A stretch of 39,183 bases of DNA. Source: Novosphingobium sp. HII-3. GTDB lineage: Bacteria > Pseudomonadota > Alphaproteobacteria > Sphingomonadales > Sphingomonadaceae. The notes under the pieces were generated by a model. It worked only from the letters and a program-made list of their open reading frames with translations. It had not been told where the DNA came from and did no database searches. Within the stretch, counting starts at the first letter, position 1. Every line of letters begins with the position of its first letter. This document shows, piece after piece, positions 7,396-14,542 of this stretch. Location: contig NZ_PPSM01000023.1 in NCBI RefSeq assembly GCF_002916655.1, positions 1 to 39,183 of the forward strand, written 5' to 3'. Position numbers and translations under genes: made by a program.

Positions 7396-8022
7396 TTATC
7401 CTTCGATGGTGTAGTTAAGGTTAGCGCCTTGGGTTTCGAGCCAGTCGGCTGCGCCGCCCCGGTCGAGGCCGACAGGCATGGCGAGGTCGAGCAAGGTGGC
7501 GGTGATGCGCACCAGTTCGCGCTGCCCCATGGTGATCGGCTTGTCGCGCCAGACCCCCGCTTTCACCGCGTCGGGCTGGGCCTGCCAGGCGGCAAGCTGC
7601 TCTTGGTAGCGGATCCAGCGACGCTGCCAGCTGAGGGCAAGGCCGCGCGCGTGCAGTTCGTCGCGATGCGTATCGATGATGCCGGGCAAAAGGCGCCCGA
7701 GATAGATGCCGGGCCGTTCGTCATGCGCGTCCAACAGGAGGCGGACGAGACGGGGGATGGGCAGGCTTCGCAGGCCCATCAGCGCATAGGCGTCGCCGCC
7801 CTGGAGACCGCAATCGGCAAGGTCGCCGCCCAATGCATAGGCATGCCAGTTCCGATGCGGTTCGACCGTGTCGCCGGCGGTGACGTCCCGTCGGGCTTCG
7901 CGCTGCTCCCGCCTGGCCTCGGCCAGCCGGTTTTCGCGCTGCGCGATCTCCTGTTCCAGCGCCTGGCGTTCGTTATGCCCGAGCTTGTTTTCGGCTGCGG
8001 GCGCGATATTCTTCTTGTCCAT
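7396..8022 (-). CDS. Hypothetical protein, first gene of the three-gene operon
   Basis: 208 residues from the ATG at 8022, which has an excellent GGAGGA site about 5 bases upstream. An in-frame ATG at 8034 lies within that site and is less likely. Residues ~15-55 are a highly charged helix (ERQALEQEIAQRENRLAEAR), then a globular part with GIYLGRLLPGIIDTHRDEL and LALSWQRRWIRYQEQLAAWQ. I recognise no family. It overlaps closely with the next gene, and the repeated motif (8074-8089) is 52-67 bp upstream. Confidence 0.65.
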   Translation of the reverse strand: MDKKNIAPAAENKLGHNERQALEQEIAQRENRLAEARREQREARRDVTAGDTVEPHRNWHAYALGGDLADCGLQGGDAYALMGLRSLPIPRLVRLLLDAHDERPGIYLGRLLPGIIDTHRDELHARGLALSWQRRWIRYQEQLAAWQAQPDAVKAGVWRDKPITMGQRELVRITATLLDLAMPVGLDRGGAADWLETQGANLNYTIEG

Positions 8023-8073
8023 ATGCTCCTCCATGGGTGGAGCATGGTTTCTCCCATCAGCAGGAATTGGCGC

Positions 8074-8089
8074 CCTAGGATGTCTAATA
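8074..8089 (-). promoter_or_regulatory. Copy B of the 16-bp repeated motif
   Basis: CCTAGGATGTCTAATA on the plus strand, identical to copy A. It lies 52 bp upstream of the 7396-8022 gene start, in the divergent region between that operon and the relaxase. Confidence 0.5.
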
Positions 8090-8178
8090 GTTCAGGGGGT
8101 GGAGCGACCCATGCGGTGTCCTGGTGCAAGGCCATGACGCAATAGACATCCCAGCCAAGGTCCAAGGAAGGGGAGTAT

Positions 8179-8242
8179 AAGGGGGGTCTGTTTGGCGAAA
8201 GAAAGTGTTTTGACGATGTCAAAACGAACACAGACCCCCCTT
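8179..8242. promoter_or_regulatory. Nested inverted repeats at the relaxase start
   Basis: An outer perfect 13-bp dyad (AAGGGGGGTCTGT 8179-8191, ACAGACCCCCCTT 8230-8242) encloses an inner perfect 8-bp dyad (GTTTTGAC 8207-8214, GTCAAAAC 8218-8225). The outer left arm contains the purine-rich ribosome-binding site for the TTG start at 8192 and the inner dyad surrounds the ATG at 8216. It could be an autoregulatory operator, an RNA hairpin hiding the ribosome-binding site, or part of an origin of transfer. Confidence 0.5.
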
Positions 8243-10123
8243 CACCCTGGTCTTGCGAGTTCGCAAGACCAGCGTCAGCGCCAGGCGGCGCTGACGGCGC
8301 AGTTCAGTTTCGTGGATAAGCGGCGTGGCGATATATGGCTCAGCATCGAACGCGCGGGCGAGTTCGTCGCCCGCTGCAAGGATGAGGCGGCAGCCGCATT
8401 CCGGCTGCGCCGCGAAGCCCGTGCGCGGACGGCCGAGGCGATCGAGGAAGCAGGCGTTCGCCGCCGGTTTCTCGCCGAGCAGCGCGCCGCCGACCGGGCG
8501 ATCGCGCGCTTCTGGCGCCGGTTCAGAACGAAGATCCGCAAGACCGCGGAGCGCCGGCTTGCCCCGAAACGCAAGAAGGCGCCCGCAGGCACGGGCCGCT
8601 CGCGCAGTCCCGCAGGGCATGTGCGCTTGCCTTCCTATGGCGGTCCCGTCATCGACAGCATGGGCCGTCGCGGCGTCTATATGGATGTGCGCTATTATGG
8701 TGCGCGGCGCGCCCGCGTCGGTGTTGCGCGGCGGCTGGTCGTTTACATCACCCGGGATGAGGCGCTGGAGTTGGACGGGGCTGGTGCGCCGATCATCCTC
8801 TCCAATGTCGGCGGCGATCCGGCAGAGCAGGCCATGGCGTTCGACCTGGTCGAGGCGCTCAACCGCGCGGCGCAGGGCGATGCCAAGATCGTCTTCAGCA
8901 TGATCGTCAATCTTCCCCATGACGTGTCAGCCGACGCGCGGCGCGATATTCTGGCCCGCTTTTGCGAACAGGCGTTCGCCGCGCACGATCTGCCCTATGT
9001 GGCGACGGCGCATTTGCCCTCCGAGGAGGGCGACCAGCGTAACAATCATGGGCACATCGTCTTCGCACTCCGCCCGCTCCAGCATGCGGGCGATCATGAA
9101 TGGGACGCCGGTCGCGAGGTGCGGACCGAGTTTGACACGAAGGAACATTTCGCCTTCTATCGTAAGCTGTTCGCTGAGGTGATGACGCAGGTGACGCGCG
9201 AACAGGGCAAGCAGCGCAGCTACACTCATCTTTCCAATGCTGCGCGCGGCCTCAGGAACAAGCCGCTGCAACCGCTCGGCCCCGCCAAAACGGCGGCGGT
9301 CCGTCGCGGCGAATATGTGCCGGAGAATGAATATAATCGCGTCGAAATCGCAAGCATCGAAAGGCTGCTGCGCGAGGATCGCACCCGCCGCCGCCTTGTC
9401 CGGCAGGAACAGCGCATCGCTGAGCTGCGGTCCGTGCACGATGCCATGATCGCGCCGCTGGCGCCCATGGATATGCCGGTGCTGGCGAGGGCATTCACGA
9501 TGCCGAGCATCCGGCAGGAAAGGCCGCCCGTGCCGGTCCTGTGCGTTTCGCGTCAGCCGAAAGGTGCGCCCGGCGAAACTCTGGTTCACGCAACAGCCGC
9601 CGCCCTTGCGAGTTCGCAAGCCCTGTCGGTTGTCGCGGAACGCATGAACATTGTCTTCCGCATGGGCCAGCCGGTGAAGGCTGTGCGCATCCCTGTCGCA
9701 GCACCGCCGCATCGCCATATAATCATGCCGCTACTGGCGTCGCGGTCGGTCGAGCGCCCGATTCCCCAAATGCGGCGGATCGAGCCCGGCAGCCTGGGAT
9801 CGAAGGTAATAGCAGGAGCCGTGCCGATCCTGCCTGCGCAAGCGCGGTTCGATGCGCATCGAATGCCGCTTATTGGCCGTGAGGGGCCGCTCATGGATGA
9901 ACCGTTCGTGATCCCTGGCGCGCCGTTGCCGATGATCCGAAAGGAGCGGGCGCCGATGGTGAAATCGGAAGAGCGCGTGACCGCGACCGACCTGGCGGAT
10001 ATGATGCGTCTGCATGCGGAGGCCACCCGGCGCTCTGCCGATCGCGCGAAGGCCAAGGCGCGCAAGCGGGGAGGCCTAGGCACGCCGCGCTGGGGGCTGG
10101 ATGGCAATGGTCTTGGCGGATAG
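8192..10123 (+). CDS. MobA/MobL-type conjugative relaxase
   Basis: 643 residues from TTG 8192 (AAGGGGGG six bases upstream); an ATG at 8216 is the alternative. After a basic, coiled N-terminal ~130 residues comes the relaxase-like domain: MDVRYYGARRARVGVARRL with VVYITRDEAL (~163-190), FDLVEALNRAAQGDAKIVF (~210-230), LPHDVSADARRDIL, and RNNHGHIVFALRP (~283-295), which carries the histidine cluster of motif III (N-x-H-x-H-type) of MobQ-like relaxases. Then come YTHLSNAARG and LGPAKTAAVRRGE. Such proteins nick one strand at oriT and stay covalently attached during mobilization. The C-terminal ~200 residues are proline-rich and less ordered. It converges on the parB gene with a bidirectional-type hairpin between. 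Two exact 16-bp palindromes lie inside it. The family call is from motif recognition and the catalytic Tyr is not assigned with certainty. Confidence 0.75.
   Translation: MAKESVLTMSKRTQTPLHPGLASSQDQRQRQAALTAQFSFVDKRRGDIWLSIERAGEFVARCKDEAAAAFRLRREARARTAEAIEEAGVRRRFLAEQRAADRAIARFWRRFRTKIRKTAERRLAPKRKKAPAGTGRSRSPAGHVRLPSYGGPVIDSMGRRGVYMDVRYYGARRARVGVARRLVVYITRDEALELDGAGAPIILSNVGGDPAEQAMAFDLVEALNRAAQGDAKIVFSMIVNLPHDVSADARRDILARFCEQAFAAHDLPYVATAHLPSEEGDQRNNHGHIVFALRPLQHAGDHEWDAGREVRTEFDTKEHFAFYRKLFAEVMTQVTREQGKQRSYTHLSNAARGLRNKPLQPLGPAKTAAVRRGEYVPENEYNRVEIASIERLLREDRTRRRLVRQEQRIAELRSVHDAMIAPLAPMDMPVLARAFTMPSIRQERPPVPVLCVSRQPKGAPGETLVHATAAALASSQALSVVAERMNIVFRMGQPVKAVRIPVAAPPHRHIIMPLLASRSVERPIPQMRRIEPGSLGSKVIAGAVPILPAQARFDAHRMPLIGREGPLMDEPFVIPGAPLPMIRKERAPMVKSEERVTATDLADMMRLHAEATRRSADRAKAKARKRGGLGTPRWGLDGNGLGG
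8252..8267. promoter_or_regulatory. Perfect palindrome, candidate ParB-binding site, copy 1
   Basis: CTTGCGAGTTCGCAAG, extendable here to a 22-bp region with a 10-bp arm (8249-8258 / 8261-8270). It is identical to 9605-9620. It lies in the relaxase gene beside a parB-like gene. A parS role is inferred. Confidence 0.45.
9605..9620. promoter_or_regulatory. Perfect palindrome, candidate ParB-binding site, copy 2
   Basis: Exact second copy of CTTGCGAGTTCGCAAG, 1353 bp from the first. Both encode Leu-Ala-Ser-Ser-Gln with the same codons and in the same frame, although the surrounding protein sequence differs. Confidence 0.45.
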
Positions 10124-10131
10124 CCAAAGGA

Positions 10132-10159
10132 AAGGGCCGGCTGCCGCCAGCCGGCCCTT
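10132..10159. terminator. Hairpin between convergent relaxase and parB genes
   Basis: A 12-bp perfect stem (AAGGGCCGGCTG 10132-10143, CAGCCGGCCCTT 10148-10159) with a 4-nt loop lies in the 61-bp gap between the two stop codons. It has short A/T ends on both sides, which fits a bidirectional terminator. Confidence 0.7.
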
Positions 10160-10184
10160 CATCCGCGCCGCATTGCCGGATCGG

Positions 10185-11258
10185 CTATCGGCTTTTGGCC
10201 GCGCTCTTCTTCATGAGGTCGAGCAGCCAGTCCGAGATCAGCATGTGCACCGCATCGATGTCCATGCCAGGCCGGCGGAAGGCCGGGGGAATGCGGACCG
10301 TAAAGCCGCCGCGCCGGTCTTCCCTGGCGGTGGCGTGGCGCGTGCCCTGCCGGTCCACCAGATCGTCGGCAGCCGCGTCGAGCTTTCCGGTTGTGAGGTA
10401 CCGTGCGGCAGCGGGACCGGGAAGCGTCTGTCCCATGGCAACCAGCCGATCAGATCGCTTCTGCATGGTCTTCGCCATGGCGGGCGATCCGAGGCCATGC
10501 TGGAGTTGCCCCGCGAAATTTTCCGACAGGCTTTCAGGATCGGTGACGATGGTCAGCACCCACTCGGGCAGCGCGGCGAGGAGGGCGAGGCGGGACACCT
10601 TTGATTCCGCGACGCCCAACGCCTGCGCGATCCTGGCCTGGCTCGGCTCCACATGCTTGAGCGTCCAGACGATGCTGCGCGCCTGCTGCATCGGCGTGGG
10701 CGGAAGGCGACCGACATTCTGTGCGGCGGCAAAGGCGAATGCCTCCTGCGGTGAAAATCGGGCGACGCGCGCAGGCAGGCTGATCGCCATGCCTTCGGAC
10801 AGAAGCTGCATGACAACGGCATGACGGCGATTGCCCGAGAGGATCGGAAAGGGCGAGTCTTCTTGCTCGACGATGATCGGCTCGATCACGCCATGCGCCA
10901 ATATGTCCTGGCGCAGTTCGAAATCGCGTGCCTCGTCATAATCGATTCCGGCACGCGGTGAGCCCCAATAAGGAAGGCACAGTTCGGGATCGACCAGAAA
11001 TACCGGACCGATCCGCTCCAGCAGGTCGCCGGAAAGATCACGGGTGTCGTCCCCCATGGACAACGGATTTTCGGCACCGTCGGCATCGCTGTCGCCGGTC
11101 TTGGTTGGTTCTAATGCGCGATGCCCTTCATCAGGGAGGGGTTGATCGGGATTGGCTGTGGTGGAAGCTGCTGTTTCGGCCTGATGCTCGCCAAAAAGCG
11201 TGTCTTCCATCGGCCGCAACGGCGACTGCTGCGCGTCCATATCGGCATGGTCCAGCAT
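10185..11258 (-). CDS. parB: ParB/RepB-like DNA-binding protein
   Basis: 357 residues. The first ~75 are acidic and disordered. A ParB/sulfiredoxin-type domain follows (about 85-190: RIGPVFLVDPELCLPYWGSP, FELRQDILAHGVIEPIIVEQ, ILSGNRRHAVVMQLL, AQNVGRLPPTPMQQARSI), then a KorB/ParB-type helix-turn-helix (about 200-225: EPSQARIAQALGVAESKVSR) and a C-terminal region ending in a helical segment. In plasmids and integrative elements such proteins bind a palindromic centromere or act as global regulators. No parA ATPase is visible in this window, which favours a regulatory role or a partner outside it. AGGA lies ~9 nt before the ATG at 11258. Motif copy C lies 71-86 bp upstream. Confidence 0.88.
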   Translation of the reverse strand: MLDHADMDAQQSPLRPMEDTLFGEHQAETAASTTANPDQPLPDEGHRALEPTKTGDSDADGAENPLSMGDDTRDLSGDLLERIGPVFLVDPELCLPYWGSPRAGIDYDEARDFELRQDILAHGVIEPIIVEQEDSPFPILSGNRRHAVVMQLLSEGMAISLPARVARFSPQEAFAFAAAQNVGRLPPTPMQQARSIVWTLKHVEPSQARIAQALGVAESKVSRLALLAALPEWVLTIVTDPESLSENFAGQLQHGLGSPAMAKTMQKRSDRLVAMGQTLPGPAAARYLTTGKLDAAADDLVDRQGTRHATAREDRRGGFTVRIPPAFRRPGMDIDAVHMLISDWLLDLMKKSAAKSR

Positions 11259-11571
11259 GACTGCTTGTCCTTTCGTTTCCGTCGCAAGGGCGCGACCTGA
11301 AACGTCCTAACGATGCCCGAGCTTGTCTCCTGGGATGTCTAATGGACCGGTTTGCGTGAGGGTTTCGGCTGTCGGCAGCATGGAAAAGGCGCCGCTGGCG
11401 ACGCCGCTGATTTGCAGGCGAGATGAAGGTTTTGGAAGGAGGAAAATAAACAGGCGCAAGCCTGCGCTTCTTCCAGCCTTCGCTCACCGCCGGCCCAGCC
11501 GGTCCATCCAGCACCGCGTAGCACCACCACCGTCGAGCAGGCGGGGCAAGGCTGCGCCATCGGAGGCTATC
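11259..11571. other. Divergent intergenic region between parB and the small-gene series
   Basis: 313 bp with no convincing gene. It contains motif copy C (11329-11344) and the GGAGG ribosome-binding site of the gene starting at 11572. Frames reaching into it from the 11572 gene have no start site with a good ribosome-binding sequence. Confidence 0.5.
11329..11344 (-). promoter_or_regulatory. Copy C of the 16-bp repeated motif
   Basis: CCTGGGATGTCTAATG on the plus strand, 14 of 16 positions identical to copies A and B. It lies upstream of the minus-strand parB gene in the same orientation as the other copies. Confidence 0.45.
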
Positions 11572-12225
11572 ATGCTCCCATCGCATACCATCACCACATT
11601 CGCCCTTTCCACCATAAATGCCGGTCATCCGACGGTCCGCGATGCTGACCTGGCTGTCGGCGCCGCCACGCTGACTGTCAGGGTTGCGGGCGGCAAGGTC
11701 AGCTTCGACCTGTCCACCTTCATCCTGCGCCCCATGGAGCCACCCGAGAATCTTCTGGCGTGGATCGAAAATCGGCTTGGCGACGAACAGGCGACGCTTT
11801 CGGTCTACTGGCCCAATCGCGTGATCCGGCTGCTCTCCAGTTTGCCGGGCGCCGCCTTCTCCCCGGCTATCCGCGGCCTGAGTGGCAAAGGAAAACAGCC
11901 GATCATCCGCCTTCAGTTCAAGGATGAGGCCGGCTTCATGCCTTTCGACAAGGCGTGTGGCCACGTCGGTATCCCCTGCGCATCGACCGATGCGATGGAG
12001 CGCTTCGTCGCCTGGTGTAACGCCGACATCGACCAGATCGCCGTCGATGCGGAGGCCGACGCGATCGCGCTGTGGAAAATGACCATAGACGCGATCGAGC
12101 GCAAATCCGGACTCGGCGTCGAACTGGCGACCGTGCTGCGGCGGCATCTCGCCCTATGGCTGCGCGACACAGATCGTATGTCCACGCGCATCCACCAGGC
12201 CGATCTCGGCCAGACCCTCAACTGA
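11572..12225 (+). CDS. Hypothetical protein, possible degenerate RNase H-like fold (217 residues)
   Basis: The ATG at 11572 is preceded by GGAGG at good spacing; the longer open frame upstream lacks this and is low-complexity. No family is recognised with confidence. The pattern of a beta-rich N-terminal half (DADLAVGAATLTVRVAGGKV), then PPENLLAWIENRL and a strand LSVYWPNRVIRLL, resembles the order of elements in DnaQ-type 3'-5' exonucleases without the DEDD acidic residues. The following gene has a similar layout (PVDLLDWLEAQI, then IISWHNWG), so the two may be distant paralogues. It is first in a plus-strand series of four small genes. Confidence 0.6.
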   Translation: MLPSHTITTFALSTINAGHPTVRDADLAVGAATLTVRVAGGKVSFDLSTFILRPMEPPENLLAWIENRLGDEQATLSVYWPNRVIRLLSSLPGAAFSPAIRGLSGKGKQPIIRLQFKDEAGFMPFDKACGHVGIPCASTDAMERFVAWCNADIDQIAVDAEADAIALWKMTIDAIERKSGLGVELATVLRRHLALWLRDTDRMSTRIHQADLGQTLN

Positions 12226-12232
12226 CACATGC

Positions 12233-12252
12233 GCCGCGCCTGCGGGCGCGGC
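12233..12252 (+). other. Intergenic GC-rich hairpin
   Basis: GCCGCGCC (12233-12240), TGCG loop, GGCGCGGC (12245-12252) in the 46-bp gap between two plus-strand genes. There is no T run; it may stabilise or attenuate the message. Confidence 0.4.
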
Positions 12253-12271
12253 CCTTCACAAGGACATCATC

Positions 12272-12931
12272 ATGGAATTGATCGATCTCACCGTCGAGAC
12301 GCGCGGCTTTGCATCACACAGCATTGCGCTCAGCCTGCGGACGGCCGCGACATGTCATGGCATGCGCTACCGGCCGGATTGCAGAATAGTCTGCGGCATT
12401 GGCCTGCTTGCGGTCGAACCGGCCGATGACGGCGGTTACCGGTTCGAAGCTGCCGGCCGTTACCTTGGCGGCGATGACACGCCCGTCGATCTGCTCGACT
12501 GGCTGGAAGCCCAAATTGTGCCGGGCGCTGCCATCATCAGCTGGCATAATTGGGGTTCGGTCCCGCGGCGCCTCGCGGCTATCGCTGACGCGCAGCGTCA
12601 CCCGGCAATCCTGGCAGCGGCTGGAGATGCCAGGGGGCGATGGCGAGACCTGCCCTATGGCGACACCTGGTATCTGCGTCAGGCCCGGTCCCTTCCCGTG
12701 CCATGCATCTGTCCCAGCGAACAGCAGGTGGCGGATTGTCAGGCGACCGTACCGTTGGCGCTGTTGCCGGACTCTGAAGTCGCTGTTCCACAGCTGATCG
12801 CTGAAGCTGCGGCAGGTTGGCGGGCGTGGGCTCAGATATTTGCGGGACTCGATGGCGAAATGCCGGCCATCCGGGCGCTGCGCGACTTCGAAGCCTGGCG
12901 CGCGGCAACGTCGATCACCAGGCGCGACTGA
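12272..12931 (+). CDS. Hypothetical protein (219 residues), possible paralogue of the preceding gene
   Basis: It starts at ATG 12272 with AAGGA seven bases upstream. Residues 1-80 are strand-rich (ELIDLTVETRGFASHSIALS), followed by TPVDLLDWLEAQIVPGAAII and SWHNWGSVPRRL, then a helical C-terminal half. The layout recalls RNase H-like exonucleases without a complete acidic active site, and echoes the preceding protein. No firm family. It is probably co-transcribed with its neighbours, and its role in the mobile module is unknown. Confidence 0.6.
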   Translation: MELIDLTVETRGFASHSIALSLRTAATCHGMRYRPDCRIVCGIGLLAVEPADDGGYRFEAAGRYLGGDDTPVDLLDWLEAQIVPGAAIISWHNWGSVPRRLAAIADAQRHPAILAAAGDARGRWRDLPYGDTWYLRQARSLPVPCICPSEQQVADCQATVPLALLPDSEVAVPQLIAEAAAGWRAWAQIFAGLDGEMPAIRALRDFEAWRAATSITRRD

Positions 12932-13038
12932 ACGCGCCCGCGTGAGGCGGGAACAGACAGCAAATGAAAGCGGGATCCGCGGGAAGCGGAAAAGAGAAAT
13001 CCCCGGCCACAAGGCCGTCACCTGATAGGAGTAAATTG

Positions 13039-13575
13039 ATGACTCATCCTTACATCGCCAATGGCCAGGCATGGGCGTTCGCACTGCGGCTGCTCATGAA
13101 CTATTCCTGGTTCCGGCCCGTCCGACATGGCGTGGTCTTTGCCAGCAGCGGGCCGCGCTGTTCTGAAGGAGAGGCTCACCTGGCTGGGCTCGCGCTCGAG
13201 ATGGGGTGCGATATGGTTCACCTGACCTTCCCGGACATCGACAGCGGGACACCCAGCGAGATCGGCCTGCTGCTGCTGGGCGTGGACGGGACACAATGGT
13301 TGCCCGGCTGCCGGCTGTTCGCTGCAAGCACGACCGCACCGGTCCTACTGTTGCACGGTGACCGGGCCTGGCATGTGGACGAGCGAAATCAGCTTGTCTC
13401 GCGTCGGTTGCCGCCCAGGCACCTGCGCCAACGCGGCGAACAGATCGCCTGGGACCGGCTTCGCGAAACAGCCATGACTATGGGACCGGTCGCGCTCGAA
13501 GGCGACAAATGGGTCGCGCCGGGACAGGCCTGCGCCGACGGCATTGATTTCAGCACCATCAAGGTCGCGGCCTGA
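13039..13575 (+). CDS. Hypothetical protein (178 residues)
   Basis: The ATG at 13039 has AGGAG about 8 bases upstream, which decides against the upstream in-frame start at 12964. No domain is recognised. It opens THPYIANGQAWAFALRLLMN and has a central part SEIGLLLLGVDGTQWLPGC and a charged helix PRHLRQRGEQIAWDRLRE. It lies between the two exonuclease-like genes and the relaxase-like gene, in the same orientation, and is likely part of the same unit. Confidence 0.6.
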   Translation: MTHPYIANGQAWAFALRLLMNYSWFRPVRHGVVFASSGPRCSEGEAHLAGLALEMGCDMVHLTFPDIDSGTPSEIGLLLLGVDGTQWLPGCRLFAASTTAPVLLLHGDRAWHVDERNQLVSRRLPPRHLRQRGEQIAWDRLRETAMTMGPVALEGDKWVAPGQACADGIDFSTIKVAA

Positions 13576-13590
13576 TCCGTCCATACCGTC

Positions 13591-13643
13591 CCATCGGGCC
13601 ACAGTCCGATGGCTCTGTGACGCCGCCCCATCAGGGCGGCGTC
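13591..13643 (+). other. Two consecutive intergenic stem-loops
   Basis: CCATCGG (13591-13597)/CCGATGG (13606-13612), and a perfect 10-bp stem GACGCCGCCC (13619-13628)/GGGCGGCGTC (13634-13643) with a CATCA loop. The second is strong but is followed only by TTT. It could be a weak terminator or a processing site between 13575 and 13666. Confidence 0.45.
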
Positions 13644-13665
13644 GCCGTTTGAAAGGGAAATATCC

Positions 13666-14409
13666 ATGTTCATCACCAGGGCTGAAGTCGATGCCGCCAG
13701 GCGGAGCCTGTTCGTGCGGCCGCGTGCCGTCTCACGGATCGACTGGCCGGATTTCAAGGTTAGGCCAATATCCGAAGAATGGCGTTTCGGCGGGCGGCTG
13801 CCGGCCTATAAAAGCGCTGTTGCCAATGCCGCCTATATCTGGCGCGACAGCGCGGTGCAGGACCGCTTCGGTCCTATGCCGAACCGGTTCGCCGAGCGCC
13901 GCTATGAACTGAGGGGCTCCGGCCTGGCGTTGCCCGCGAGCGCACCTGTATGGGCGGGAGCGGAGCCCTATCGGGTCTGGGCCGAAGCCGACACGGCGGC
14001 GGTGGCGACCTGCAATCCGACGGCGGTCTCGGCCTGGCATGTCATGATGGAGATACCGCAGCCGATACCTGCAACGGCCTGGGTCCAGCTGGTGGAAGGC
14101 TTTCTCGACACCCATTTGGTGAACAGGGGCGCCGTGGTAGCCTGGGCAATCCACGCGGTGGAGGGAGAGGCTGGTTGGATCGTCTCGCCGCATGCACACA
14201 TGATCGTGACCGCACGCTACTGGCGTCATGACAGGCGGCAAGGTCGGCGGCATCCCAACTGGATCGCCAGTTGGGCGCAGCAGAAGCGGCTGGAAATGGC
14301 ATGGCGGCGGCACTGCTCGGCCATGCAAGGTCTGGTGCACTGGGGTTTCGTCAATACAATCGTTGCGGGAACATCGTCCCTGCAGCTTCCCACAAGCAAG
14401 CCTATATAG
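13666..14409 (+). CDS. Short relaxase-like protein with MobA/MobL-type histidine motif, probably truncated
   Basis: 247 residues from ATG 13666 (AAAGGG upstream). The middle part reads WHVMMEIPQPIPATAWVQLV, then FLDTHLVNRGAVVAWAIHAV and SPHAHMIVTARYW. The PHAHM segment with the preceding His resembles the metal-binding histidine motif III of MobA/MobL relaxases (form N-x-H-A-H). The N-terminal 100 residues are unrecognised. The last ~25 residues (after LVHWG, ~14345) do not look like the rest and run straight to the operator at 14411, so the original 3' end is probably lost at the boundary of the defence island. It may be a remnant or an accessory mobilization protein. Confidence 0.55.
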   Translation: MFITRAEVDAARRSLFVRPRAVSRIDWPDFKVRPISEEWRFGGRLPAYKSAVANAAYIWRDSAVQDRFGPMPNRFAERRYELRGSGLALPASAPVWAGAEPYRVWAEADTAAVATCNPTAVSAWHVMMEIPQPIPATAWVQLVEGFLDTHLVNRGAVVAWAIHAVEGEAGWIVSPHAHMIVTARYWRHDRRQGRRHPNWIASWAQQKRLEMAWRRHCSAMQGLVHWGFVNTIVAGTSSLQLPTSKPI

Positions 14410-14410
14410 T

Positions 14411-14427
14411 ACGACCGATTTTGTCGC
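14411..14427 (+). promoter_or_regulatory. Operator site 1 of the island (upstream of SNF2 helicase operon)
   Basis: ACGACCGATTTTGTCGC: arms ACGAC/GTCGC around a 7-nt spacer. A TATATA (14403-14408) lies two bases upstream as a possible -10 box, so a bound protein would cover the transcription start. It lies 115 bp before the GTG of the helicase gene. Confidence 0.65.
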
Positions 14428-14542
14428 ATATGGAGGTCAGGTTCGATTCGAGAGGCGGCGCTGCAATTAATGATTCGGCATTGAAATTCATTGATCATGA
14501 AGAATGCTTGTGCTGATTGAATGAAATAAGGGGGGCAGTTTA

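Noticed and set aside
14430..14516. 28-codon frame directly after operator site 1, a possible leader peptide
   Set aside because: It has no ribosome-binding site and no sign of attenuation structure; only its position is suggestive.
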